Origin: a virus
IMG/VR virus record: IMGVR_UViG_3300036852_000350
Location: 1-48,558 of that record
Reading direction: 5' to 3' (one strand)
DNA length: 48,558 nucleotides
The position numbers were made by a program, and so were the translations under genes. The notes beneath the pieces are model-generated. The model was not told the origin of the DNA, searched no databases, and was given only the letters and a program-made list of their open reading frames with translations. Positions 29,260-37,317 of the stretch are shown here, in pieces; positions within the stretch are counted from its first letter, which is position 1; each line of letters starts with the position of its first letter.

Positions 29260-30890
29260 TGCCCTACGGTGTCTCGGATGATGTTTGGAAGTATCTACCG
29301 CAAGAAGACAAGAACTCCATTATCAATTCCTACAATGCGGCGCAAGGATCGACTGCGCCCCAGCTTTCCACAGCCGTTTATGTTTCCCCGGCCGCTCAGG
29401 CGCTTGAGCAGCAGTACGGCATAACCTCATCGCCAAGCCCGGCGGGTCCGACCTATGGCGCCCCTGCGTCTCCCGCGCCAGCGCAGACGCAGAATCCCCA
29501 ATGGATCTTCGCTGTCAACTTGCCCAGCACCTACCCGGACTTTAGCGCCATGAGGCAAGCGGGGTCGGGTCTAGTCATTGTCGCTGACGATCCTAACTTC
29601 CAGGTTTTGCTTGACGGTGCGCGCGAGTGGGGCATCCAGGTTGCGATCCAGGTGAACGCACCGCCGGGGATCACCCCGGAGCAGTATGCGCAGCGGGTGG
29701 CGCAAGCGCAGGCATTCGCACCCGACAGGCTCGTGCTCGACATAGAGGCGGCGGGCAAGGGCTACGCAGGCTCCCCGGGCTGGGAGTTCTCGAATCAGGT
29801 TGCGGCCCTTATCAAGCCGATCGTTGGCTCGACACCGCTTGCGGTGACGATGGAGCCGAACCAAGACGACTACAACTATGCCGCCTACACCGGACTCGGG
29901 GCGCAGGTGTGGGTGCAAAGTTACACGGGAGACATGGCGCCGGTTGATCCAACGGCGGCGGCTGCACGGGTGGCGGCGAACGGTGTCAACCCTTCACAGA
30001 TCATCCCGATTCTTGGCCCGAACCAGCAGCCGACTACAAGGGGCCTGTACAGCTCTTATGGGATTCCGACAACGGGAGCGTCGGCCGCTGGTGTCTACGG
30101 CGGTACCTATATCCCCGGTACCTCCGTAACCTATGGCGTAACTCCGGGAGGGCAAGCACTCGCAGGGGCTACGGCGACATATATGGCCGGCGTCACCTCA
30201 ACGCCAAGCGCTAGCACCGCCAGCGCTGGTTCAACGAACGCAGCGGCAACAGTCGATGCGACTAGCTGGGCAACCGCTTACTTCGGTAGTCTCGGCCTCC
30301 CCCCGGAGTTAGTCGGGCAGATTGATCAGATTTTCCGCCAGCACGACGACCCCCAGGTCGCAGCGCAGTTTGCCCTTGCCTATGTCCGTGGCACCCCCTG
30401 GTATGCGCAAACCTACCCCGGAATCAAGGAGGGCATCCAGAAGGGTGTCGTCGGCAACGAGGCCGACTACCGTTCCTATCTGAACGCTGTCAATGGGTTG
30501 ATGCGTCAGTATTTCGGACGCGACGTGTCGTCAAGCGAGGTTGCGGGCTATCTCTCAGAAGGCTTGGCGCCGCAGACCATTGGGCAGCAGTTCCAGGGGC
30601 TCGCCGGGGTAATGGCCTACGGGCAGGACTGGCGCTACTACCTGGGTGGGTTCGGGGAAGAGGGAACCCAACAGCCCACTAACGATGACCTGCGGGCGCT
30701 TGGTGAGGAGCAGGCCGGACGTGACTCACCGCTGGGCTTGAGACTGAAGCGCTCGCTGGACATGGCGATGCAGCGCTACTCCAAACTTTTCGAGGGCAAC
30801 CTTGCGGCGCCCTCCCTGTCACTGGGCGCGACCGGGCTTTCCGCCCCGTCCCTTTTGGGCGGTCGCACGAAGCCCGACATAGCGGCCTAG
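29259..30890 (+). CDS. Virion protein with TIM-barrel hydrolase-like domain
   Basis: 543 residues from GTG 29259, one base overlap with the previous stop. Residues about 80-300 look like a glycoside-hydrolase-type TIM barrel (WIFAVNLPSTYPDFSAMRQAG, then IQVAIQVNAPPGITPEQYAQ, then DRLVLDIEAAGKGY with an acidic D-x-E, then LAVTMEPNQDDYNYAAY, VWVQSYTGDM). The C-terminal helical part (QIDQIFRQHDDPQVAAQFA, then LMRQYFGRDVSSSEVAGYLS) resembles that of the preceding protein. The barrel may bind or cut glycan. It is a third probable wall-acting virion protein in a row. Confidence 0.65.
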   Translation: MPYGVSDDVWKYLPQEDKNSIINSYNAAQGSTAPQLSTAVYVSPAAQALEQQYGITSSPSPAGPTYGAPASPAPAQTQNPQWIFAVNLPSTYPDFSAMRQAGSGLVIVADDPNFQVLLDGAREWGIQVAIQVNAPPGITPEQYAQRVAQAQAFAPDRLVLDIEAAGKGYAGSPGWEFSNQVAALIKPIVGSTPLAVTMEPNQDDYNYAAYTGLGAQVWVQSYTGDMAPVDPTAAAARVAANGVNPSQIIPILGPNQQPTTRGLYSSYGIPTTGASAAGVYGGTYIPGTSVTYGVTPGGQALAGATATYMAGVTSTPSASTASAGSTNAAATVDATSWATAYFGSLGLPPELVGQIDQIFRQHDDPQVAAQFALAYVRGTPWYAQTYPGIKEGIQKGVVGNEADYRSYLNAVNGLMRQYFGRDVSSSEVAGYLSEGLAPQTIGQQFQGLAGVMAYGQDWRYYLGGFGEEGTQQPTNDDLRALGEEQAGRDSPLGLRLKRSLDMAMQRYSKLFEGNLAAPSLSLGATGLSAPSLLGGRTKPDIAA

Positions 30891-30914
30891 TACCACAACC
30901 GAAAGGAGCACCAG

Positions 30915-31673
30915 TTGAGTGCAGCCACCGATGCTGCCGCCGGACTTACGCCCGAACTCGCAGGCGAGTTGGTTGAGAAAATTCCCGTGACCAGGGACGA
31001 TGCTCTCGCCACAGAACTTGCCGACGCGACGGGCCAGTCCGTCGAAGCGGAGGAGACTCCGAGCAGCACAGAGGCAGCCGCCGCTCAGAAAGTAGAGCAA
31101 GAGGCGGCAGTTGAGATACCCAGCTACGAGGCCGATGTCCCGGATGACCTGCTCGCCGAATTAGACGAGCCGGATTTTGAGGCCGAGGCGGAGGCGGAGA
31201 CCTCCGGCGGGGAAGAGGAGTATGTCGAAGGTTTCGAGGCTGACAGCGAAGAGCGCAAGCGGCGGATTGCCGCCGAAAAGAAGGCTGTCTGGCTAGAGCA
31301 ACGACTGGCCGAGCAGAATAAGGGCAAGTGGCAGGCGGAGGCGAAGAAGTACTTTCCTCTTTCCGAGCATGCCCTCGCCAACATCAAGGCCGATTCGCGG
31401 CGTGCGTTCTTGCGCGAGGCGAGGGCTGCGCATGAGGCGATCCTGCCTTATGTGAAGCCGTTGGTCGAGAGGCTGGCTGAAGTCACACAGTCGGCAAAGG
31501 AACAGGCGAGGGCCGAGGGTCGCGGCGAGGCAGCCGCGGCCTGGGGTGCTCCTACCACTGGCCCCGGGGTCGTTCCTGTCAAGGCGAGTGCGAACGAGGC
31601 TGAACTCGAGGCGGCTCGCAAGACCGGGAACCTCGCCAAGATTATTGGCGTTCTGATGAAACAAGGGGGGTGA
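30915..31673 (+). CDS. Scaffolding-like protein
   Basis: 252 residues from TTG 30915, with AAAGGAG upstream. Very acidic N-terminal half (DDLLAELDEPDFEAEAEAE, then SGGEEEYVEGFEADSEERKR), then a long coiled coil (RRIAAEKKAVWLEQRLAEQN, KEQARAEGRGEAAAAWG) and a helical tail ELEAARKTGNLAKIIGVLMK. This layout just upstream of the capsid gene is typical of phage scaffolding proteins, which guide prohead assembly and are removed. No protease motif is visible. Confidence 0.7.
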   Translation: MSAATDAAAGLTPELAGELVEKIPVTRDDALATELADATGQSVEAEETPSSTEAAAAQKVEQEAAVEIPSYEADVPDDLLAELDEPDFEAEAEAETSGGEEEYVEGFEADSEERKRRIAAEKKAVWLEQRLAEQNKGKWQAEAKKYFPLSEHALANIKADSRRAFLREARAAHEAILPYVKPLVERLAEVTQSAKEQARAEGRGEAAAAWGAPTTGPGVVPVKASANEAELEAARKTGNLAKIIGVLMKQGG

Positions 31674-31921
31674 AACAGATGCCAAACATTCCCAGCACGG
31701 GGGCATCCGGCGAGATTGATTTCAATGGCGACATCAAGAGTTCGCACGGTCGCCCAAGCCCACGGGCGGGCTCACAAGAGCATGGCCCGAACAGTCCTTC
31801 ACATGGCGCTGCGGGTGGCTACGACATCCCGCTCGATACGCATGGTGCCGCCCCCCAGGTCAGGCCGGAAAAGAACATTGACATTGGACTGACAACGAAC
31901 GACCCAGAGTTCGGCCGGTAG
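31670..31921 (+). CDS. Small Gly/Ser-rich protein
   Basis: 83 residues from GTG 31670 (4-nt overlap). Low-complexity, Gly/Pro/Ser/His-rich (SSHGRPSPRAGSQEHGPNSP), with few hydrophobic residues. Likely disordered. It lies between scaffold and capsid genes and could be a minor head component. Confidence 0.5.
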   Translation: MKQMPNIPSTGASGEIDFNGDIKSSHGRPSPRAGSQEHGPNSPSHGAAGGYDIPLDTHGAAPQVRPEKNIDIGLTTNDPEFGR

Positions 31922-32099
31922 TAATTCGTTGAGTCCGCCCAGCCGTCACAGGCGGCGGGCTCCTTACCCCAGTAAGCGCAACCCCCTCGAGCGAACGCGA
32001 TTCGTGGCGCGCACCGATGCGGCCAGCGCGAAGGCGGACGGATGAGCGAACTGCGTGAAGGGGCTTACGCAAATCCAAGCCGAAAGGAGGTGATAGGAC
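31922..32099 (+). promoter_or_regulatory. Leader of the major capsid gene
   Basis: 178 nt without a convincing gene. A GC-rich hairpin near 31937-31963 (GCCC-A-GCCG pairing with CGGCGGGC) and, just before the start, AAGGAGGTGAT, a near-complete match to the anti-Shine-Dalgarno sequence. The structure and the strong site fit high-level translation of the capsid protein. Confidence 0.6.
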
Positions 32100-33242
32100 A
32101 TGGCTCTAGCAGCAGCTTCACCCTTCGCTTCATTCGATATCACCGACAAGTCGCAGATTCGGGACATCTCCCCGGTTCTTTCCGAGGCGCTGTACCTGGA
32201 ACTCGGCCTACTCGGTAAGGGGCTGAACGTAGAGTTCGATGAGCCGGCGCAGGACACGGCCTTTATTTGGAACGAGGAGGCCCTGAACGCGCGCACGGCA
32301 ACAACGGCCGCGTCAGCAACCTCCACCGCAACCACGCTCTCGCTTACCGCTGGGCATGGTGCACGCTTCGGAATCGGTGACCTGATCTATGACACGGCGA
32401 TCAACTCGTCGGAGGTTCTTCAGGTCACGGATATCTCGACCGATTCGCTTACCGTCGTCAGAACGTACAACTCGACGGTGGCGGCCTCGATCGCGTCCGG
32501 GGCGACCCTGGCGACCTTCAGTGCCCGTCAGGAGGGTTCGGACATCGGCTCTGATAAGTCGGTCAAGCCGGTGGTCAGGGAGAACTACACGGAGATCCTC
32601 TTTGCCGGGGATCTGCTCGTCTCACGGACGCAGCGTAACCGCAAGATGGCGACGATTGCATTGGATGTCTCGCGCCAGCTCGCCAACCGCGCGATCGAGT
32701 TGAAGTTCGACCTGACGAGGATGGCCCTCTACGGAGAGAAGTCCTCATCGGCGGGTTCCGACACCGTATATCGCACTTGCGGTGGGATGCGGTCATGGAT
32801 CAGGGATAACAGCGGCATCACCTCCAGCACATCGGAGGCGCTGGCCTGGTCTGTGCTCAACACCCACAACAAGACGGCGGTGGATCGTGGCAAGTACCAC
32901 GATACGCTGACGGTCGGAACCGACCTTGTCGGCTCGCTTGCGGCGATCGACTCGTCGAATCGCCGGATGCTCGAATCCGACACCCAGGCTGGTTACACAA
33001 TCCAGCAGGTACGACTCGCCCAGGGCAACGTCGTCAACATCGTTGTTGATGGCCGAGTCAAGACCGGAGATGCCTTCCTGTACTCCAAGGAACAGGTGTC
33101 TCTACACCCGTTCGCGGGGAGCGGCATGTTCGTCATTGCCGCAACGGACTTCGTGGACGGTGTGAAAAGACGGTTGGGCGCTGAGTGGACGTTGCGTTTC
33201 CGTAACCCGGAAGTCGGCGTCTACCTCAGCAACCGCACGTAG
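32100..33242 (+). CDS. Major capsid protein (SU10/DUF5309-like)
   Basis: 380 residues from ATG 32100. N-terminus DITDKSQIRDISPVLSEALY; an inserted beta domain at residues about 65-135 (TATTLSLTAGHGARFGIGDL, then SSEVLQVTDISTDSLTVVRT); then VVRENYTEILFAGDLLVSRT, a conserved-looking helix QLANRAIELKFDLTRMALYG and C-terminal strands. The inserted domain and the ENYTEI...VSRTQ block match the SU10/DUF5309 capsid family, which has the HK97 fold. It builds the icosahedral shell. The exceptionally strong ribosome-binding site supports high expression. Confidence 0.85.
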   Translation: MALAAASPFASFDITDKSQIRDISPVLSEALYLELGLLGKGLNVEFDEPAQDTAFIWNEEALNARTATTAASATSTATTLSLTAGHGARFGIGDLIYDTAINSSEVLQVTDISTDSLTVVRTYNSTVAASIASGATLATFSARQEGSDIGSDKSVKPVVRENYTEILFAGDLLVSRTQRNRKMATIALDVSRQLANRAIELKFDLTRMALYGEKSSSAGSDTVYRTCGGMRSWIRDNSGITSSTSEALAWSVLNTHNKTAVDRGKYHDTLTVGTDLVGSLAAIDSSNRRMLESDTQAGYTIQQVRLAQGNVVNIVVDGRVKTGDAFLYSKEQVSLHPFAGSGMFVIAATDFVDGVKRRLGAEWTLRFRNPEVGVYLSNRT

Positions 33243-33254
33243 CACTACCAGTGA

Positions 33255-33278
33255 CGGGGGCGGCGCAAGTCGCCCCCG
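33255..33278 (+). terminator. Hairpin after the capsid gene
   Basis: CGGGGGCG (33255-33262) pairs perfectly with CGCCCCCG (33271-33278), 8-nt loop. No U-run follows. It may stabilise the capsid mRNA or lower transcription of downstream genes. Confidence 0.6.
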
Positions 33279-33295
33279 CACACCAGGAGGTTCTT

Positions 33296-33526
33296 TTGGT
33301 ACCAACCTGTATCCGCTGCAGGACGCAGCACTACAACTTCACGCCCTGTGAGAAAGCTACTGACTGGCAGGCCGCGCACACACGAGCAAACAGGCAGCCC
33401 GAAATGGAGTGGCGCACCGCTCCCGAGGGTTACCGCCCGTTCGGCGACAGGCTCACCAGTTACGAGCGTCACGGCAACGTCTACTACCTAAAGAGGCCGG
33501 GCGATGAACCGCCGCAAGCGGCCTAA
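33296..33526 (+). CDS. Small Cys-containing protein
   Basis: 76 residues from TTG 33296, with AGGAGG 5 nt upstream. CIRCRTQHYNFTPC at the N-terminus could bind zinc; the rest is polar, with WRTAPEGYRPFGDRLTSYER. Ends PQAA. Unknown; by position a minor structural or assembly protein. Confidence 0.6.
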   Translation: MVPTCIRCRTQHYNFTPCEKATDWQAAHTRANRQPEMEWRTAPEGYRPFGDRLTSYERHGNVYYLKRPGDEPPQAA

Positions 33527-33542
33527 GAAACGCCCCTACTAA
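33504..33542 (+). CDS. Possible 12-residue basic peptide
   Basis: ATG 33504, sequence MNRRKRPKKRPY, overlapping the end of the previous gene by 23 nt. Strongly basic. Such mini-frames of K/R/P appear in other phage head regions, to my memory, but its expression is not demonstrable here. Confidence 0.25.
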   Translation: MNRRKRPKKRPY

Positions 33543-33554
33543 GGAGGAGCCTGT

Positions 33555-33767
33555 ATGGCTGCATTTAGCCCCGGCGACCGTGTTGCCTGGGACCATCAGC
33601 TCGCGACACAGCATGCCGCCGGGTCGATCATTCGTATCGATGCGGCCGGGGGCGAGTTTGGTGTCGTCAAGGAAGTAGCGAACGAAGAGGGCACCTGGTT
33701 TCTCGTCGAGTTTGACGAGGGCGAGAAAGTGCTGACAGCCGACGAGCTTGTACGGGTCGGTGAATGA
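33555..33767 (+). CDS. Small SH3-like protein
   Basis: 70 residues from ATG 33555 with AAGGAGGAG upstream. The pattern FSPGDRVAWDHQ, then IIRIDAAGGEFGVVKEV, then TWFLVEFDEGEKVLTADELV is that of a small SH3-like beta barrel, as in KOW-type modules. Likely a head or neck decoration component. Stop overlaps next start. Confidence 0.6.
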   Translation: MAAFSPGDRVAWDHQLATQHAAGSIIRIDAAGGEFGVVKEVANEEGTWFLVEFDEGEKVLTADELVRVGE

Positions 33768-33961
33768 AAACACCGCTCCAGAGTTGGACGGATGTCCCCC
33801 AGTCAGTGTCTTTGGAGGCGGTCGTGATCCGCGCTGATGGGACGAGGGAGCCGCAGGGACAGATTGCTTACTGGCATCGCAACCCGCTTAAGCGATTCGC
33901 TTGGCGTGTTCGTCACCGCAATTTCAGATCACGCATTACGACAGCAGGAAAGGAGCTATAG
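33764..33961 (+). CDS. Small basic protein
   Basis: 65 residues from ATG 33764. Contains IAYWHRNPLKRFAWRVRHRN, then FRSRITTAGKEL. Basic and beta-like. Unknown; co-transcribed with neighbours, 3 nt from the next gene. Confidence 0.55.
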   Translation: MKTPLQSWTDVPQSVSLEAVVIRADGTREPQGQIAYWHRNPLKRFAWRVRHRNFRSRITTAGKEL

Positions 33962-33964
33962 GAA

Positions 33965-34366
33965 ATGGCGTTTGGTACCGCAACTGTGGTGACGAACAAA
34001 GGAAAGGCCATCCTGGCTGACCGGGTTCGCACCACTCCGGGCACTTACACAGCATCGCCGAAATATTGTGCGATGGGAACGGGCGCGACGGCCGCTGCGC
34101 GCACAGCAGTTGCGGCCGACACGGCTCTGTCTACAGAGGTGGAAACACGGGCGGCCGGCACGGAGTCTGTCGTTACCACCACACAGACGGGTGACACATA
34201 TCAGTCGCAGGGGACTGTCTCTGCGACGGCCACTAGGGCGGTTGACGAGGCCGGTCTTTTCGATGCGTCAACGGTTGGAAATATGTTCACGTCGGCGACC
34301 TTCTCGGTCATCAATTTGAACAACGGTGACTCTATCCAGTTCACTCACAAAGTCCAATTGACATAG
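33965..34366 (+). CDS. Virion structural protein, conserved phage family
   Basis: 133 residues from ATG 33965. The pattern VVTNKGKAILADRVRT, then YCAMGTGATAAARTAVAADT, then TYQSQGTVSATATRAVDEAG, then LFDASTVGNMFTSATFSVIN and DSIQFTHKVQLT is a common phage structural protein (often annotated as tail fibre- or baseplate-associated). It is beta-rich. Function unknown in detail. Confidence 0.7.
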   Translation: MAFGTATVVTNKGKAILADRVRTTPGTYTASPKYCAMGTGATAAARTAVAADTALSTEVETRAAGTESVVTTTQTGDTYQSQGTVSATATRAVDEAGLFDASTVGNMFTSATFSVINLNNGDSIQFTHKVQLT

Positions 34367-34373
34367 GGTCGAC

Positions 34374-34403
34374 TTGACTAAATTGGACGGAGTGTGCTAA
34401 TGT
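34374..34403 (+). promoter_or_regulatory. Promoter of endonuclease VII gene (near-leaderless)
   Basis: -35 TTGACT (34374-34379), 18-nt spacer, -10 TAATGT (34398-34403) preceded by TGC (extended -10). Transcription would start at about 34410, just at GTG 34411. No ribosome-binding site is present. CCAATT (34354-34359) and AATTGG (34381-34386) flank the -35 as an inverted repeat. Confidence 0.7.
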
Positions 34404-34410
34404 CTCTCTC

Positions 34411-34890
34411 GTGGCGAAACCGAAGAAGTGCCGGCGGTGCCGGAACGTGCTGGAAGACTGGCGACGGGCGCTTTGCCCAGAGTGTGCAAAGACGCATCGT
34501 TGGTGTAACCGATGCAAGTCCATCAAGCCTCTCGACGATTTCTTCCGATCGAAGAACGTCACCGGCGGGCGGACGAGGTACTGCCGTCAATGCCATTACG
34601 AGCACATCCGGCGACCAGAGGCTCTTGAGGCAAGGCAGGAATACTTCTACCGCTACCACCTGCGGCGAAAATTCGGGATTTCAGAAGAGGAAGCTGATCG
34701 ACTTGCGTCCGCGACGCATTGCGATTGCTGCGGGGCTGAGAAGGACGAGTTTCGGCTCCATGTGGATCACAACCACATCACGGGCCAAGTCAGGGGCGCG
34801 GTTTGTCGTTTGTGCAACTACGCAATTGGCTATCTCGAAAAAGAAGATCTCGTGGAGGCCGTCAGGGCATACCTCTTGCGCTACGCATAG
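34411..34890 (+). CDS. Endonuclease VII-like protein, free-standing
   Basis: 159 residues from GTG 34411. The N-terminus has paired zinc motifs (CRRCRN, CPEC, WCNRCKS and YCRQC), a pattern frequent in phage endonuclease VII relatives. The core is THCDCCGAEKDEFRLHVDHN, then HITGQVRGAVCRLCNYAIGY. DHNHITG with four Cys is the catalytic and zinc centre. It sits alone between virion genes under its own promoter, as expected for a free-standing homing-type endonuclease rather than a virion function. Confidence 0.88.
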   Translation: MAKPKKCRRCRNVLEDWRRALCPECAKTHRWCNRCKSIKPLDDFFRSKNVTGGRTRYCRQCHYEHIRRPEALEARQEYFYRYHLRRKFGISEEEADRLASATHCDCCGAEKDEFRLHVDHNHITGQVRGAVCRLCNYAIGYLEKEDLVEAVRAYLLRYA

Positions 34891-34912
34891 CCTCTCCGGG
34901 GGTGCATAGCTC

Positions 34913-35302
34913 GTGGCCGACGACTTCACGGTCTCCACTACGGGCGGCAACGAGGTAATCCGGGCCACCGGTCTTTCGGGCGGACAGAAAGCACAGCATC
35001 TTTTCGTCGGCCCCCTGCGTCGGACGCCGGTAGGCCCGCCCGAAAAACTGACGGTCGGCACCGGGGGGGTGGTAGGGCTTTCTCCTCCCGGCGCTGCGAC
35101 TCACGCCATGCTGTTCGTAGAAACGGCCGACATTCGTTACTACGAGGACGGGACGACGCCGACAACGGGGGCCGCCGGGAATGGCGCGCCTGTTGTTGCT
35201 GGAAACGTAATCGAGCTTGACCTTGCGTCGTTTGCGAACTTCAAGATGATCGCCAAGACGACGCTGGCCACCGTTCACGTCCTGTATTGGAAGTACGTTT
35301 AG
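34913..35302 (+). CDS. Small virion-region protein
   Basis: 129 residues from GTG 34913 with GGGGG upstream. Beta-rich and Gly/Thr-rich (DDFTVSTTGGNEVIRATGLS, ATHAMLFVETADIRYYEDGT, NVIELDLASFANFKMIAKT). The arrangement resembles small head-decoration or fibre proteins. No family recognised. Confidence 0.6.
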   Translation: MADDFTVSTTGGNEVIRATGLSGGQKAQHLFVGPLRRTPVGPPEKLTVGTGGVVGLSPPGAATHAMLFVETADIRYYEDGTTPTTGAAGNGAPVVAGNVIELDLASFANFKMIAKTTLATVHVLYWKYV

Positions 35303-35303
35303 C

Positions 35304-37013
35304 TTGCGGCCGAGGATTATCGGGGCGCTCGCAATCTTGGGGGCGCTCCTAGCAACAGGCACCTACATTTACAAGCAGCAATCGGCGCCGGTTAATACGG
35401 CCGCCCCCGTGATTACGGGCACCGATCAGGTTGGGGTCGGGCCTCTCGTTGCGAGCACAGGAACGTGGACAGAGAACCCCGCGAGTTTCAGCTATCAGTG
35501 GCAGCGTGCCGACAATCTTGCCTTTACTGCCAATGTGCTCAATGTCGGCTCGGACCAGGCGAGCTACGCGCTTACTGTCGGTGACGATGGGAAGTATCAC
35601 CGCGTTCAGGTTACGGCCACGAATACGAGTGGATCGTCAACGGCCACCTCGGCGGTTATCGGCCCCACGGCAGGAGCGACTGCTGCTGACTTCTTTGTCT
35701 CGACATCCGGCTCAGGGACAGCCTGCACCCTGGGGAATCCGTGCGGAAGCATGAACCAGGCATATGCGACCGCTGCGGCTGTGGCCACGTCTCCAAAAAC
35801 GGTCGAGATGGCCGGCGGAAGCTATGGGTCGCAAACTTGTAACTCCGCAACCCGGGCGGGGAATGGGCTTATCACCTTCCGGCCCGCTGCCGGGGCGACT
35901 GTGACAACGGGCGGGATTCTGTTCGGCTCAGACCCCGGCGGGTCGGGGGTGTGGACAACCGCCTCCTGCACCTATGTGAAGCTATTAGGGACGATGAGTC
36001 CCACGGTTGGTGAAGGTAACTCGAACTTCAAAGCTACCGGCACCATCATCCTGAATGGCAGCGCCGACAACATCACCATCGACGGGCTCGACGACAGGAA
36101 CTTTCGTGTCAAGGGGTCCTCCAACGTACTGCTCACGCGTCTAGATGATGGCCCGGAGCTAGTAGCTAAGCCAGGCACCGAGGCGGACTCGGAGTTCAAC
36201 CAGGGCTATCGGCAGGCGAACGGCGTCGGCGGCTTTATCTCGAACTCAAACGTCACGCTCAGTAACTCGAATATCCATGAGCACAACTGCGTCACGCTCA
36301 CCGACTGCCAGGGCGGCGACGCCGTTCACGTCCAGGGACTCTGGCTTTATTCGGCCAACGGTCTGACGATTTCAGGAAACAAATTCTGGGGGAACGGTAT
36401 CACCAACATGTTCCGCGATAACTGCGGCGTCGGCTGCACCAATACCTTCCAGGGTGTCGATATCGTCAACAACTGGTTTGGCGAAGCGCTAAACTGCGCC
36501 GGGGACACAGCCTCCACCTGCACCAACTTCTCAAGCAAGACGATTTTCCTCCAGAACAACCCGGCAACTGGGTCGTTCAAGATTCGTTTCAACACGTTCG
36601 CGCGGCACTCATATCCACTTTCCTGCTCCAGCGTCTCCATCTGCGGTAACGCCACCACGCATGCTGTGATCGCGGGAAACATCGGGCAGGGCGGCGCGAA
36701 CCTGTGCAGTTTCTCCAACGTCGATTTCTCCTACAACACCTGGTTTCGTACCGCTAGTGGCGACACTGCCTGTGGCGGATCAAACGACACGATGATGACC
36801 TGGGACCCGTCCGGGGACGGGATGGTCGGGAAACTCGTTGACTCCACCTCGTTCGTCACATTCAACTTCAACCTCTCCGGGGTGAACTGGGCCGCCGACA
36901 ACTCAATTCCATGTGGCAGCGTTAACGGTGGCTGCCCGACACCGGACCGTGCCGGTTTGAGCCGACCCCAGAACGCGAACGCTGATGCGGGAGCCGCCGA
37001 GAGGAACTCGTGA
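35304..37013 (+). CDS. Tailspike-like protein: Ig-like domain plus beta-helix
   Basis: 569 residues from TTG 35304. Hydrophobic N-terminus (IIGALAILGALLATGTYIY). Residues about 35-125 form an Ig-like domain (APVITGTDQVGVGPLVASTG, then FSYQWQRADN, then DGKYHRVQVTATNTSGSSTA). Residues about 130-560 are a right-handed parallel beta-helix (FFVSTSGSGTACTLGNPCGS, repeated N-x-I/V turns such as ITIDGLDDRNFRVKGSSN). Beta-helix proteins of this type bind and often cut surface polysaccharide. The Ig-like domain pattern is common in soil Actinobacteria. A hydrophobic N-terminus is unusual for a tailspike. Cysteines are frequent. Confidence 0.75.
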   Translation: MRPRIIGALAILGALLATGTYIYKQQSAPVNTAAPVITGTDQVGVGPLVASTGTWTENPASFSYQWQRADNLAFTANVLNVGSDQASYALTVGDDGKYHRVQVTATNTSGSSTATSAVIGPTAGATAADFFVSTSGSGTACTLGNPCGSMNQAYATAAAVATSPKTVEMAGGSYGSQTCNSATRAGNGLITFRPAAGATVTTGGILFGSDPGGSGVWTTASCTYVKLLGTMSPTVGEGNSNFKATGTIILNGSADNITIDGLDDRNFRVKGSSNVLLTRLDDGPELVAKPGTEADSEFNQGYRQANGVGGFISNSNVTLSNSNIHEHNCVTLTDCQGGDAVHVQGLWLYSANGLTISGNKFWGNGITNMFRDNCGVGCTNTFQGVDIVNNWFGEALNCAGDTASTCTNFSSKTIFLQNNPATGSFKIRFNTFARHSYPLSCSSVSICGNATTHAVIAGNIGQGGANLCSFSNVDFSYNTWFRTASGDTACGGSNDTMMTWDPSGDGMVGKLVDSTSFVTFNFNLSGVNWAADNSIPCGSVNGGCPTPDRAGLSRPQNANADAGAAERNS

Positions 37014-37014
37014 G

Positions 37015-37317
37015 CTACCCGCGATTCAACAACTGTCGCATCCAACCCCAAATCAAAACCGGGGTTAGCAGCAGTAACAGCAGAGTGCCGACTATCACCC
37101 CGAGACCGTCGCTTAACGGTCCCGTCCATGAGTCCTTCACGAGCCGCGGGGTGCGCATGGCCAGCGACTCTACGCGCTTCTTGACCAACCCAGCTACTAG
37201 ACCTTCGGGGGGTTTGCCGTGGCGATAACGCGCGACGTTCTTCTCGGCACAGCCGACATCAGCGCATTGGGTCATCCGCATTGATGTAGAAACAAAGCGT
37301 TGAAAGGACCCTTGCAA
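37015..37317 (-). CDS. Small membrane protein, minus strand
   Basis: Up to 100 residues on the minus strand, stop at 37015; a start at ATG 37158 is also possible. The C-terminus is a transmembrane helix, GLGVIVGTLLLLLLTPVLIW, followed by a short basic tail. Its hydrophobic segment resembles the N-terminal one of the methyltransferase just upstream (GVLLLMLLIPALVGWG). It overlaps that gene's end by 46 nt, so the two form a minus-strand pair. Confidence is limited as no ribosome-binding site is clear. Confidence 0.4.
   Translation of the reverse strand: MQGSFQRFVSTSMRMTQCADVGCAEKNVARYRHGKPPEGLVAGLVKKRVESLAMRTPRLVKDSWTGPLSDGLGVIVGTLLLLLLTPVLIWGWMRQLLNRG

Noticed and set aside
32042-32100. Short plus-strand frame overlapping the capsid ribosome site
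   Set aside because: It continues antiphase into the capsid gene and lacks its own ribosome site.
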